Source of the DNA: Bacteroidota bacterium
GTDB taxonomy: Bacteria; Bacteroidota; Bacteroidia; Bacteroidales; UBA10428
DNA length: 64,000 nt
NCBI GenBank assembly: GCA_016699695.1
Contig: CP065006.1
Span: forward strand, 2,046,001-2,110,000
Direction of reading: 5' to 3'
The notes beneath the pieces are model-generated. The model was not told the origin of the DNA. It made no database searches and saw nothing but the letters and a program-made list of their open reading frames with translations. The first letter of the stretch is position 1. The number at the start of each line of letters is the position of its first letter. The position numbers and the translations under genes were made by a program. This document shows positions 9,066-17,626 of this stretch, piece after piece.

Positions 9066-10076
9066 ATGAGCAAAAAAAGAGTTTTATCGTGTATTCAGCC
9101 AACGGGCGAAATTCATTTGGGTAATTATTTTGGTGCTGTAAAAAACTGGGTCGGGTTGCAGGATCAGTATAGTTGTGTGTATGGTGTTGTCGATTTGCAT
9201 GCCATGACCATGCCTTACGATCCGAAAGTTTTACGCGAAAACACTTATCGCATGGTAGTGGAATTGCTGGCTTGCGGAATTGACCCTGAAAAATCAGTGC
9301 TATTTGTTCAGTCGCTGGTACCTCAACATACCGAGCTGGCATGGATATTTAATTGTGTGACATCGTACGGAGAATTGTCGCGCATGACCCAGTTTAAAGA
9401 CAAGTCGGAAATGTTGCAAAGCAAATCGGGCAAAACTATAATTTCTACCGGGTTATTTACTTACCCTGTTTTACAGGCTGCCGATATTCTGGTTTACAAT
9501 GCCGATTTTGTTCCCGTAGGCAAAGACCAGGAACAACACCTCGAACTAACCCGCAACATTGCCATACGTTTTAACAAGCAATTCGGACATTATTTTAAAG
9601 AGCCGGCACCCTTGTTCACAGAAATACCCAAGCTGATGTCGCTGGCCGATCCTACCAAAAAAATGAGTAAAAGTCTCGGCGAAAAGCATTATATAGGTTT
9701 GTTCGAAGAAGAAGAGAGGATACGCAAAAAAGTGCGTTCAGCAGTTACCGATACCGGCACTCCATCTGAGGGAACGATGAGTGAGGGTGTGGCCAATCTT
9801 TTCAACCTTTTAAAAGCTTGTGGCAAAGAGGATGCTGTGAATTCCTTTACACACGATTTTGAATCTGGAACCTTAAAGTACAAAGATTTAAAAGAAGCTA
9901 CTGCAGAAGCACTCATTGAATTAACGACCCCTTTCAGAATAAAAAAAGCCGAATTGATGAGTGACCGTGCCTTTGTCGAAAATCTGATGAAGGAGCATTC
10001 GCTAAAAGCGGTTGAACTGGCGAGTGAAACCCTGCACCAGGTAAAAAAACTTACAGGCATTTTTGATATTCGCTAA
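9066..10076 (+). CDS. trpS: Tryptophanyl-tRNA synthetase
   Basis: This 336-residue class I aminoacyl-tRNA synthetase charges tRNA-Trp with tryptophan at the cost of ATP. The opening SCIQPTGEIHLGNYFGA contains the HIGH-equivalent HLGN at residues 17-20. The second signature, KKMSKS, lies near residue 199 in DPTKKMSKSLGEKHYIGL. The GKDQEQHLELTRNIA segment is typical of TrpS in the tryptophan-binding half. Length matches bacterial TrpS (about 330 residues). It stands alone between divergent rbfA and a convergent two-component gene. Confidence 0.97.
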   Translation: MSKKRVLSCIQPTGEIHLGNYFGAVKNWVGLQDQYSCVYGVVDLHAMTMPYDPKVLRENTYRMVVELLACGIDPEKSVLFVQSLVPQHTELAWIFNCVTSYGELSRMTQFKDKSEMLQSKSGKTIISTGLFTYPVLQAADILVYNADFVPVGKDQEQHLELTRNIAIRFNKQFGHYFKEPAPLFTEIPKLMSLADPTKKMSKSLGEKHYIGLFEEEERIRKKVRSAVTDTGTPSEGTMSEGVANLFNLLKACGKEDAVNSFTHDFESGTLKYKDLKEATAEALIELTTPFRIKKAELMSDRAFVENLMKEHSLKAVELASETLHQVKKLTGIFDIR

Positions 10077-10094
10077 GCCTGAATTTAGTGGGCT

Positions 10095-10131
10095 AAAAAA
10101 TAAAATCCCGCCGGAAAATTCTGCGGCGGGA
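10095..10131 (-). terminator. Rho-independent terminator between convergent genes
   Basis: TCCCGCCG (10106-10113) pairs perfectly with CGGCGGGA (10124-10131) around a 10-base loop. On the minus strand the stem is followed by ATTTTATTTTTT, a good T tract, so it most likely ends the response regulator-histidine kinase transcript arriving from the right. Its stem also lies 30 bp past the trpS stop and could act in both directions, although the plus-strand T tract is weak. Confidence 0.75.
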
Positions 10132-10241
10132 CTGCCCTGTTTTATCAGGTATATTTTGGTACGATTCTGTATAATTGGTATTACAAAAGATATGCCAAAT
10201 TACTTTTTGTCGATGGTAATTTCTTATCCTACAAGAAATAA

Positions 10242-11444
10242 TTAAGCTTTAATGGTCTCGGGAATTTTTAACCTAACCAGTGCTCCACGGCTAGGGCGGT
10301 TGTCGATATCGATGCTTCCTTTAATCAGATCCAGTATGAGTTTTGCAGTGGCCAGCCCTACGCCGAAGCCGTAAGATTGTTGTTGCAGGTTATCTGCAGC
10401 AAAGAAACTAAAAAGCTCTTCCTTGGCCTTATCAGAAAAACCAGGCCCTTCGTCGAGAATAATTATATCAATATACTCGTGGTAGCGTTTGATGGAAATG
10501 AGAACCTTACCCTTCTGCGGCGAATACTTAATGGCATTGTCAATTACAATCGATAAGCAGGATTGAAGCAATTTAGGCTCGGCAAGTGCATAAAGCGTAT
10601 CGAAAGGATTTTCAATTTCAATTTCAATTTCTTTCTTTTCGATTTCGCGCATATCCAAGGCATGCGAAAGACTTTCATTGAAATCGACCGGCCTTCTTTC
10701 TATCTTGCTTTCGATGGTTTTAAGTTCTGTAAAAAGCAGCGACAACTCCGATACTTTAATTAGTCTGTTTGTAAGGTCTTTGATGTTGTTGATGCTTTCG
10801 ATTTGCGATTGGTCGGTGAGTTGTTCAGCCAGGATGGAGGTATATCCCTGAATGCCGTTTAGGGGTGTGCGCAGCTCGTGGTTGATGTGCAGCACAAACT
10901 CTGTTTTAGTCTTATCGAGTTTCGAAAGTTCCTCGTTGAAGTGTGTGAGCTTTTCGTTGGCTAGTTGAAGTTCTTTATTTGTAAGGCGCAATTCTTCGGT
11001 CCGCCTTTCCACAATCGATTCAAGTTCGAGGTTTAGCGTCTGGAGTTTTTCCGTTTTTTGTTTCAGATCGATGTGTGTGCGTACCCTCGAGATAAGCTCG
11101 TTAAAATTAAAAGGTTTAATGATGTAATCTACTGCACCCAGCTCAAATCCTTTAATAATATCTTCTTTTTGAACCCGTGCGGTTAGAAAAATTACCGGAA
11201 TATCTTTCGTTCTGGGTTGCGATTTTAATTGTTCGCACACCTCGTAACCATCCATATCGGGCATAGAAATGTCGAGTAGGATAATATCGGGTTGTTCCCC
11301 AAAGGCCATCTCCAGAGCGCTTTTTCCGCTCGAGGCGCCTATTATGTTCAGGTTCTCCAGTTCGAGCACGTCGGTCACAAAATCGATGTTGCTCTGAATA
11401 TCATCCACCACCAGTACTTTTGCTAAATTTTCCTGCTCTGCCAT
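10242..11444 (-). CDS. Response regulator-histidine kinase hybrid
   Basis: The 400-residue protein begins with a receiver domain (about residues 8-125): acidic pair D14/D15, phospho-acceptor D58 in LLDISMPDMDG, T88 and K110 in IIKPF. A long coiled coil follows (about 128-178). A HisKA domain has the H box HINHELRTPLNG with H189 as phosphorylation site. The C-terminal HATPase domain (about 290-398) includes SIVIDNAIKYSP and DEGPGFS. There is no transmembrane segment or sensor domain, so it is a cytoplasmic kinase with an N-terminal receiver that probably takes its input from another kinase. No partner regulator is adjacent and its targets are unknown. Confidence 0.9.
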   Translation of the reverse strand: MAEQENLAKVLVVDDIQSNIDFVTDVLELENLNIIGASSGKSALEMAFGEQPDIILLDISMPDMDGYEVCEQLKSQPRTKDIPVIFLTARVQKEDIIKGFELGAVDYIIKPFNFNELISRVRTHIDLKQKTEKLQTLNLELESIVERRTEELRLTNKELQLANEKLTHFNEELSKLDKTKTEFVLHINHELRTPLNGIQGYTSILAEQLTDQSQIESINNIKDLTNRLIKVSELSLLFTELKTIESKIERRPVDFNESLSHALDMREIEKKEIEIEIENPFDTLYALAEPKLLQSCLSIVIDNAIKYSPQKGKVLISIKRYHEYIDIIILDEGPGFSDKAKEELFSFFAADNLQQQSYGFGVGLATAKLILDLIKGSIDIDNRPSRGALVRLKIPETIKA

Positions 11445-11540
11445 TTATGTACTTTCTCTATTCCCTTAATTTAAATATTATTTACGAAAGAAGATCATTT
11501 TGTGCTCTATTTTTTTGAACACCAACGTACTAAGCCATTC

Positions 11541-11573
11541 TTTGAAGTCGCTCGGTAATAATTGCTATTTTAG
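11541..11573 (+). promoter_or_regulatory. Possible promoter of the SDR gene
   Basis: TTTG at 11541-11544 is followed after 21 bp by TATTTTAG (11566-11573), one base off the TAnnTTTG consensus. The start codon of the SDR gene is 22 bp further. This is a weak but well-placed match. Confidence 0.35.
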
Positions 11574-11594
11574 TCAAATAATTGGTAGGATTTT

Positions 11595-12605
11595 ATGATA
11601 CTTGTTACCGGAAGTACTGGCTTAGTGGGCAGTCATCTGCTTTATCTACTTTTAAAGGAAGGATATGCTGTTCGTGCCCTGGTGCGCAACCTGCGGTCGA
11701 TCGAAAAAGCCCGTAAAGTTTTCAGCTATTATACTTCCGATCCTGAGAAGTTTATTCAGCAGGCTGATTGGTTTGTTGGCGATGTGAATGATCCCGAATC
11801 GCTTGTAAGGAGCCTCGAGGGAATTAAGCAGGTCTATCATTGTGCGGCTGTGGTGTCTTTCAATAATAGGGATCTGGATTCCATGTGGCAGGTGAATGTG
11901 AATGGTACTGCCAACCTGGTAAATGCATGTCTTGAAATGAAAGTCGGAAAATTTTTGCATGTTAGTTCAATTGCTACCCTTGGGCATACAAATGATGGAA
12001 AACCACTTACTGAAAATTGCCCTTGGCCAGCAGGAAAAATATCGCCCTATTCGCGCACAAAAATGCTTGCTGAACAGGAAGTACAGAGAGCCATGGCGGA
12101 AGGATTGACTGCAGTAATTCTTAATCCCTCGGTGATTTTAGGGCCAGGTGACTGGGAAAATGGCAGCGGCAGGTTATTTTGGAAGGTTTACCGGGGAATG
12201 AATTTTTTTACCCGCGGTATCACCGGATTTGTCGATGTGCGCGATGTTACAAAAGTTATGGTTGCATTAATGAACAGCACGCAACCAAATGAAAGATACA
12301 TTGTAAGTGCACAAAATAAAAGTTACGAAGAAGTTCTCAGGGAGATTGCTCTGAGGCTGGGTTTAAAACCACCACGCTATTTTGCCAAGCCATGGATGAC
12401 AGAAATGGCCTGGCTGGTAGGGAGTATTATTTCAGTTTTTTTCGGCAGGCCTGCCACCCTTTCGCGTTGGACGGCCCGAACCGCACATCGCAAGCAGAAT
12501 TATTCTTCGGAGAAACTAATTCGGGCACTCGACTTTCAGTTTACTCCCTTTGAAGAAACTATCCGGCATACTGTTGCTTGTTTCAGGAGGGATTATCCTG
12601 CTTAA
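11595..12605 (+). CDS. NAD(P)-dependent epimerase/dehydratase (extended SDR)
   Basis: The 336-residue protein is an extended short-chain dehydrogenase/reductase of the dihydroflavonol-4-reductase-like group. The N-terminal VTGSTGLVGSHLLYLLL gives the GxxGxxG dinucleotide loop. VSSIATLG followed by the active-site YSRTK (Y-x-x-x-K) gives the catalytic S/Y/K set. PSVILGPGDW is typical of the group. The substrate cannot be read from the sequence; relatives act on sugar nucleotides, sterols or small ketones. It lies alone, just upstream of a REP-like repeat, and need not belong to the polysaccharide locus that begins 1 kb later. Confidence 0.85.
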   Translation: MILVTGSTGLVGSHLLYLLLKEGYAVRALVRNLRSIEKARKVFSYYTSDPEKFIQQADWFVGDVNDPESLVRSLEGIKQVYHCAAVVSFNNRDLDSMWQVNVNGTANLVNACLEMKVGKFLHVSSIATLGHTNDGKPLTENCPWPAGKISPYSRTKMLAEQEVQRAMAEGLTAVILNPSVILGPGDWENGSGRLFWKVYRGMNFFTRGITGFVDVRDVTKVMVALMNSTQPNERYIVSAQNKSYEEVLREIALRLGLKPPRYFAKPWMTEMAWLVGSIISVFFGRPATLSRWTARTAHRKQNYSSEKLIRALDFQFTPFEETIRHTVACFRRDYPA

Positions 12606-12643
12606 CCTGGCCAAACCCTGATGCTGTATTTTTAGCTGTACCG

Positions 12644-12780
12644 TTGGTTGTACCCCCGGGGCGTTGCCCGCGGGTAGAAGTGAGCTGCCCCTTCGGGGCG
12701 CTGCAGCAGAAGTCATTTGGGGCTGCGGGCAACGCCCCAGCCGGCTTGTGGGGTGGGCATCGCCCTGTAAGGGCAGCTTA
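12644..12780. repeat. REP-like palindromic repeat, left copy
   Basis: A GC-rich palindromic element ends at the stop codon of the RAYT gene. GGGGCGTTGCCCGC (12658-12671) is the exact inverse of GCGGGCAACGCCCC (12725-12738), and an inner GCCCC-TTC-GGGGC hairpin lies between them. Most of the element recurs at 13411-13555 in the same orientation. Confidence 0.85.
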
Positions 12781-13233
12781 ATAGTTAAATAGATATTGCT
12801 CGTTGTATTCTATCTGGTAGTTTTCTAAGGATTTAATTAATTCATCGCGGTAGGGTTCTTTTCGGTGATGTTCTTCCTGGTTCTCGATATATTTTTTAAC
12901 CCTATCATAGCCGCTATAACTCACTGAAAAACCAGCATAACCTTTTTGCCAGGCAAAGTTCTTATAATAGTCATCGAGAGTTTTTATCCAGCGGCTGCTA
13001 TGTCTTTTAATTTCTTCAGTGAGTTTAGCAAGAGTAATAGTTTTTGACATCACACATAAGATGTGCACATGGTTTTCGACTCCGTTAATGATAATCGGAA
13101 TAGATTGATTGTCTTTTATGATTGAACCCATGTAGGCATAGAGCATTTTTTTATCCTGATAGCGGATGGGTACACTATTGTATTTGATATGAAATACAAG
13201 GTGAATGTAAAGTTTGGTTAAGGATTGCGACAT
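12778..13233 (-). CDS. REP-associated tyrosine transposase (IS200-like Y1 family)
   Basis: The 151-residue protein belongs to the Y1 transposase family. ENHVHILC provides the HUH metal-binding pair (H-V-H), the start SLTKLYIHLVFHIKYNS is the usual first strand, and RVKKYIENQEEHHRK carries the Y-I-x-N-Q-x-x-H-H helix with a candidate catalytic tyrosine. These enzymes nick single-stranded DNA at hairpins. The gene sits exactly between two copies of a GC-rich palindromic repeat (12644-12780 and 13411-13555), the arrangement expected of a RAYT with its REP sequences rather than of a classical IS200 element. The frame is intact. Its stop codon abuts the left repeat. Confidence 0.9.
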   Translation of the reverse strand: MSQSLTKLYIHLVFHIKYNSVPIRYQDKKMLYAYMGSIIKDNQSIPIIINGVENHVHILCVMSKTITLAKLTEEIKRHSSRWIKTLDDYYKNFAWQKGYAGFSVSYSGYDRVKKYIENQEEHHRKEPYRDELIKSLENYQIEYNEQYLFNY

Positions 13234-13281
13234 AATGATTTAAGACCTTTTACCTGTTTTCTATAGCATTGTTGCAAATAC

Positions 13282-13306
13282 CTATCACACATATTAATAG
13301 TGATAG
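13282..13306. repeat. Short inverted repeat upstream of the RAYT gene
   Basis: CTATCAC (13282-13288) pairs with GTGATAG (13300-13306) around 11 bases, about 50 bp upstream of the transposase start. It could be a subterminal hairpin recognised by the transposase or an operator. The rest of 13234-13410 is AT-rich with no gene seen. Confidence 0.4.
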
Positions 13307-13410
13307 TAGGGAGGGAGACTTAAGGATGATAAAGTTTTGTCTACAATTTATAATTATTTTTTGATAGGCATATTATCTTATTACAATTTTCGGGCCAGGT
13401 GGGCCCCTGT

Positions 13411-13555
13411 TCGGGGTTGTACCCCCGGGGCGCTGCCCGCGGGTAGAAGTGAGCTGCCCCTTCGGGGCGCTGCAGCAGGGGCCATGTTAGGTTTCGGGCT
13501 GAAGGCCCGGCTAACTTGGGCTGCGGGCAACGCCCCAGCCGGCTTGTGGGGTGAG
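13411..13555. repeat. REP-like palindromic repeat, right copy
   Basis: This is the second copy of the element at 12644-12780. GGGGCGCTGCCCGC (13427-13440) opposes GCGGGCAACGCCCC (13523-13536) with one mismatch, and the inner GCCCC-TTC-GGGGC hairpin is conserved. It has an additional small palindrome (GGGCTGAAGGCCC, near 13496) absent from the left copy. Confidence 0.85.
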
Positions 13556-13656
13556 GGATTTTATATTGAAATTCTCTAATTTATATAAATCTTTATGCAG
13601 AATATTTCCTTGCAATTCTTATTTTTATACCCACAACCAAAACATCCCTTAAGTTA

Positions 13657-14193
13657 GTGGAAGTGCAATTGAAAACTGCTATACCCCGCAGTTGGTATGC
13701 AGTTTACACCCGTTCGAGAGCTGAAAAAAAAGTGTTTTGCCATCTCAGCTGGCAGGGCATCGATGCCTTTCTTCCCATACAGAAAACACTACGGCAATGG
13801 AGCGACCGCAAAAAAATGGTGCACCTTCCACTGATCCGCTCCTATGTGTTTGTGAAAACTTATTTTCACGAATATCATAAGATAATTCAAACTGAAGGAG
13901 TTGTTAATTTGGTTTGCTTCGAAGGAAAACCAATGGAAATTACACAGAGGCAAATCGATAACCTCGTTCTTTTGGTGAACAGCGATGCAGAAATAGAAAC
14001 TTCCTGCGGTATTTTTCTACCAGGACAAAGGGTTGAAGTAATGGTTGGTTCGCTTGCAGGTCTCACAGGCGAGCTCATTGAAACCGCCAGAGGCAGGCGG
14101 GTAAGGGTATGCCTCGATCACTTCGAACAAAATTTACTGGTGAACATTCCAACCAGCCACCTGAAATGTGAGCTTGCCGAAAGGGCCTCTTAA
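13657..14193 (+). CDS. UpxY/RfaH-like transcription antiterminator (NusG family)
   Basis: The 178-residue product is a specialised NusG paralogue. The N-terminal NGN domain starts SWYAVYTRSRAEKKVFCHL and contains LPLIRSYVFVKT. The C-terminal KOW region is FLPGQRVEVMVGSLAGLTGEL. In Bacteroides, UpxY proteins of this type are encoded first in capsule operons and promote readthrough of their own operon. Its position just ahead of wza and wzc fits that role. The frame begins with GTG at 13657 (VEVQLKTA); another in-frame GTG is two codons later and there is no nearby ATG. The 176-bp leader to the wza-like gene could hold the target of antitermination. Confidence 0.9.
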   Translation: MEVQLKTAIPRSWYAVYTRSRAEKKVFCHLSWQGIDAFLPIQKTLRQWSDRKKMVHLPLIRSYVFVKTYFHEYHKIIQTEGVVNLVCFEGKPMEITQRQIDNLVLLVNSDAEIETSCGIFLPGQRVEVMVGSLAGLTGELIETARGRRVRVCLDHFEQNLLVNIPTSHLKCELAERAS

Positions 14194-14369
14194 CTCACAA
14201 ATTGAGTTCGAAAGATCTACTTTCTGTGCACCTGTTTCGATTGAAATAAGTGTGAGATAAGCAGGATACGCTTAGCTGAATTCAGATCGTTTCTAAGCTG
14301 TTGCATGTCAGAAAGAGCAAATTGCTAAAAAAGTAGTAAATTCAACCCCTAAATCGTTTGCTTCTTTCC

Positions 14370-15152
14370 ATGAACCTGAGAAAAGCCCCTTTATATTTTA
14401 TTCTGCTGGTAGCTGCCATAGCCTCCTGTACGCGCTACAAAGACCTGGTGCTATTGCAGGAAAATGAAGCCCTGAAGGCCGATTCTTTAGGTTATTATCC
14501 TTACCAGGTGCCGGCCTACCGGATTCAGCAACGCGACATACTCTATGTGCGCATCATCTCCATGAACCGAGAAGTGAGCGAAGTGATGAATGCCACACCT
14601 ACCACTGCAGCAAATATCTTTAACAACGAGGCCAGCTTTTATCTGTATGGTTACAATGTGTCCGATTCGGGATATGTAGAAATACCGATAGTGGGCAAAG
14701 TTCATGTGGTGGGCAAAACACTCGAAGAAGCTAAAAAACTTATCGAGCAGCAAACTTATTTGTACCTCAAGGATCCGACGGTCATCGTAAAGCTGATTTC
14801 GTTTAAATACTCGGTGTTGGGCGAGGTGAACCGCCCCGGGATCTATACCAATTTCAACAATCAGCTTACCGTGCTGGAAGCCATCAGCCAGGCCGGCGAT
14901 ATTTCTCCATTTGGCGAACGACGGAAAGTAATGGTAATTCGTCCGGGGGTGGATGGCACCCAAACCCACCGTCTCGACCTTACTGATAAAGCCATTCTGG
15001 TTTCCGACGGTTTTTTTCTGTTGCCTAACGACATTGTGTATGTGGAACCCGTGAAGAGTCAGAATTTCAGAAACAACATTCCCGTCTGGTCCCTGTTTCT
15101 CACCAGCATCACTACCTTTATATTGGTGCTGAATTACATTCAACCTAAATAG
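14370..15152 (+). CDS. Wza-type polysaccharide export outer-membrane lipoprotein
   Basis: Starting at ATG 14370 gives a 260-residue lipoprotein with signal peptide MNLRKAPLYFILLVAAIASC and lipobox I-A-S-C at residue 20; a TTG start 12 bp upstream would only add MLLS. The polysaccharide-export domain follows (AYRIQQRDILYVRI, then GYVEIPIVGKVHV), and a SLBB-like domain contains YSVLGEVNRPGIYT and AISQAGDI. A C-terminal hydrophobic segment (WSLFLTSITTFILVLNYI) may span the outer membrane as in Wza. It should form the export channel with the Wzc-like kinase encoded 11 bp downstream. Confidence 0.93.
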   Translation: MNLRKAPLYFILLVAAIASCTRYKDLVLLQENEALKADSLGYYPYQVPAYRIQQRDILYVRIISMNREVSEVMNATPTTAANIFNNEASFYLYGYNVSDSGYVEIPIVGKVHVVGKTLEEAKKLIEQQTYLYLKDPTVIVKLISFKYSVLGEVNRPGIYTNFNNQLTVLEAISQAGDISPFGERRKVMVIRPGVDGTQTHRLDLTDKAILVSDGFFLLPNDIVYVEPVKSQNFRNNIPVWSLFLTSITTFILVLNYIQPK

Positions 15153-15163
15153 TTAACCCGAGA

Positions 15164-17575
15164 ATGGAAAGCCCGCAAGGAAATATCACATTACCCGAAG
15201 AAGAAGGCATAGACATTAAGAAGTATATCTTTCTGGTGCTGAGTCATTGGTGGTGGTTTGCCATTACGCTCTTTATTTCCCTCACCATTGCCTACCTGGT
15301 AAATCGCTATGCCCAGAATGTTTACAGCGTGAGTAGTTCCATCATTATTGGCGAGCAGCAATCGGCAGCCGGTAGTGTAGAGAATATGCTCGACGAGCTT
15401 TCGCGGGTGCGGAACCGCAACCGCAAGGCAGTGGTTGAAAACGAGATTACCATCCTTAAATCATACAAAATGGCGCGCCAGGCACTCGAAGAGCTTAACT
15501 TTGGTGTTACCTATACCGCAGTGGGCCGCCGTAACATTGCCGAAACACAATTGTATCTTTCGTCTCCCTTTGTGGTAGTGCCCGACTCGGCAACCCAGCA
15601 AAAGGGTACAGGCCGCATCGATATAACCCTTCTCTCATCGCAAAAATACAAACTAAACCTGGGTGATCAGTTTGAGAAAACCTACTACTTCGGTGAGACC
15701 GTTACAATAGGCGAAAGTGTTTTCACCCTATACCTGCGCGATGCTGCGAACTATGTGCATGACCGGCAACATTCGAACAAGTATTATTTTGTGGTGAACA
15801 ACTTAAACAAGATGGCTCTTGGTTACAGCCGCCGGCTGAATGTTACGGTTAACGATGACAAGGGCTCCATTCTTTTTCTAAGCATTTCAGGTTTTGTGCC
15901 GCAGCAAATGGCCGATTACCTGAACAAGCTGGGAGAAGTCTATGTACGCGCCAACCTCGAGACTAAAAACCTTACTTCGGAAAATACCATGCGCTTTATC
16001 GACGACCAACTGCAGGGTGTGGTGGATTCCCTCGAAGTAACCGGTCTTCGTTTGCAGAATTTTCGCTCGGCCAACAAGGTGATGGACCTGAGCCAGGAAG
16101 CCAACTTTCTTTTTAGCCAGGTGCAGAGTCTGCAAAGCGAAAAAGTTACCCTCGACATGAACGACCGCTATTTCCGCTACCTTCTCGAGTACATCGACAA
16201 CAAAACCGATTTTTCCGATGTGGTGGCTCCTTCGGTCATTGGCATACACGACCAACTGCTTAATTCGCTGGTAGCCTCGCTCAACGAGCAGAACATGAAA
16301 AAACGTACCCTCGAGTTCAGCCTTCAGGACGATTCGCCCCAAAACATGCAACTGGCCAGTCAAATTGCTGATACCCGCAAGGTATTGCGCGAAAACCTTC
16401 AGAACCTGGTAGAGAGCAACCGCCTGGCCATGCAAGCCCTCGAAGAGCGCATCGCCCGCATCGACACCCAGGTACAAAAACTGCCTGGCACCGAGCGGCA
16501 GTTAATAAACATACAACGTAAATTTACCATCAACGACCAGATCTATACCTTTCTACTGCAAAAACGTGCCGAAGCAGGCATTACCAAAGCTTCGAACAAT
16601 TCCGACCATAAACCACTCGACCTTGCCCGCGCCGAAAATGTGGTGATGGTGAAACCAAAAACCTCTGCCAACTACATGTTGGCATTGGCATTGGGTGGAG
16701 GTTTGCCCTTAAGCCTGCTGCTGATTATCGGATTTTTCAATACAAAAATTACCGACCGCCGTACGCTCGAAACTAACCTGCGTGTGCCAGTAATGGGCAA
16801 CATAGGCCATCTTGACGGCGGCGGAGAATTACCGGTTTACGAAAAGCCTGGCTCCTCGCTGGCCGAATCGTTCCGGGCCATGCGCACCAACTTGCAATAC
16901 CTGTTAAAAGAACCCGGTGAAAAAGTAATTGCCGTTACCTCAGCAGTGAGTGGCGAAGGAAAAACCTTCTGCTCAGTGAACCTGGCCACCATTTTTGCCA
17001 TGGCAGGCCGTAAAACACTGCTGTTAAGTCTCGATTTACGCCGCCCGAAAATACACAAAGTGTTTAACCTCACCAACGAGACCGGCCTGAGTACCTACCT
17101 GATTAACCGGAGCAGCTATAAAGAGGTGATAAACCCTACCAACATTGCTAACCTGTGGGTAGCCACTTCGGGCCCCATACCCCCTAACCCTGCTGAGCTC
17201 ATCGATTCGGCACAAATGCAGCAGTTTCTGGAGCAGGCCAAGAAAGACTATGATTTTATCATTATCGATACTCCGCCAGTGGCCATTGTGTCGGATACAA
17301 TGACCCTCAAACACCTGATCGATGCATTTCTCTTTGTGATTCGCCACAATTATTCCGATAGGCAGGTAGTCGAACTCATTAACCACATTTCCAAAACGCG
17401 CAGCATTAAAAACGTGGGTGTGGTGGTAAACGACATACAGCTAAAAGGTTACTATGGCTATTCGTACCGCTACGACTATGGTTATGGCTACACTTATAGC
17501 TACAGGCATAATTATTACGATGAGGAGATCAAAACCCCAAAAATATGGCAAAGATTGTTTCAGAAGAAAAACTGA
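15164..17575 (+). CDS. Wzc-type polysaccharide co-polymerase and BY-kinase
   Basis: The 803-residue protein fuses a Wzz chain-length domain to a bacterial tyrosine kinase. A first transmembrane segment lies near residues 28-48 (WWWFAITLFISLTIAYLV), followed by a periplasmic domain with coiled coil and a GNVR-like segment (LPGTERQLINIQRKFTINDQ). A second membrane segment is near 505-527. The kinase has Walker A SAVSGEGKTFCS (about residues 593-604), Walker A' LLLSLDLRRP and Walker B DFIIIDTPP. The C-terminus carries about a dozen tyrosines (YYGYSYRYDYGYGYTYSY), the autophosphorylation tail. It controls polymerisation and export with the Wza-like lipoprotein. Confidence 0.95.
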   Translation: MESPQGNITLPEEEGIDIKKYIFLVLSHWWWFAITLFISLTIAYLVNRYAQNVYSVSSSIIIGEQQSAAGSVENMLDELSRVRNRNRKAVVENEITILKSYKMARQALEELNFGVTYTAVGRRNIAETQLYLSSPFVVVPDSATQQKGTGRIDITLLSSQKYKLNLGDQFEKTYYFGETVTIGESVFTLYLRDAANYVHDRQHSNKYYFVVNNLNKMALGYSRRLNVTVNDDKGSILFLSISGFVPQQMADYLNKLGEVYVRANLETKNLTSENTMRFIDDQLQGVVDSLEVTGLRLQNFRSANKVMDLSQEANFLFSQVQSLQSEKVTLDMNDRYFRYLLEYIDNKTDFSDVVAPSVIGIHDQLLNSLVASLNEQNMKKRTLEFSLQDDSPQNMQLASQIADTRKVLRENLQNLVESNRLAMQALEERIARIDTQVQKLPGTERQLINIQRKFTINDQIYTFLLQKRAEAGITKASNNSDHKPLDLARAENVVMVKPKTSANYMLALALGGGLPLSLLLIIGFFNTKITDRRTLETNLRVPVMGNIGHLDGGGELPVYEKPGSSLAESFRAMRTNLQYLLKEPGEKVIAVTSAVSGEGKTFCSVNLATIFAMAGRKTLLLSLDLRRPKIHKVFNLTNETGLSTYLINRSSYKEVINPTNIANLWVATSGPIPPNPAELIDSAQMQQFLEQAKKDYDFIIIDTPPVAIVSDTMTLKHLIDAFLFVIRHNYSDRQVVELINHISKTRSIKNVGVVVNDIQLKGYYGYSYRYDYGYGYTYSYRHNYYDEEIKTPKIWQRLFQKKN

Positions 17576-17626
17576 AACAAGGGGTGTAAGAGGGAGAAGG
17601 TTGTGGTTTTATAATAACAGAAAAGC

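Noticed and set aside
14487..15143. Minus-strand open frame of 218 residues over the Wza-like gene
   Set aside because: It is antisense to the lipoprotein gene, and its histidine-rich composition is typical of a reverse-frame artefact.
15887..16477. Minus-strand open frame of 196 residues inside the Wzc-like gene
   Set aside because: It lies antisense to a well-supported co-polymerase coding sequence and shows no recognisable protein features.
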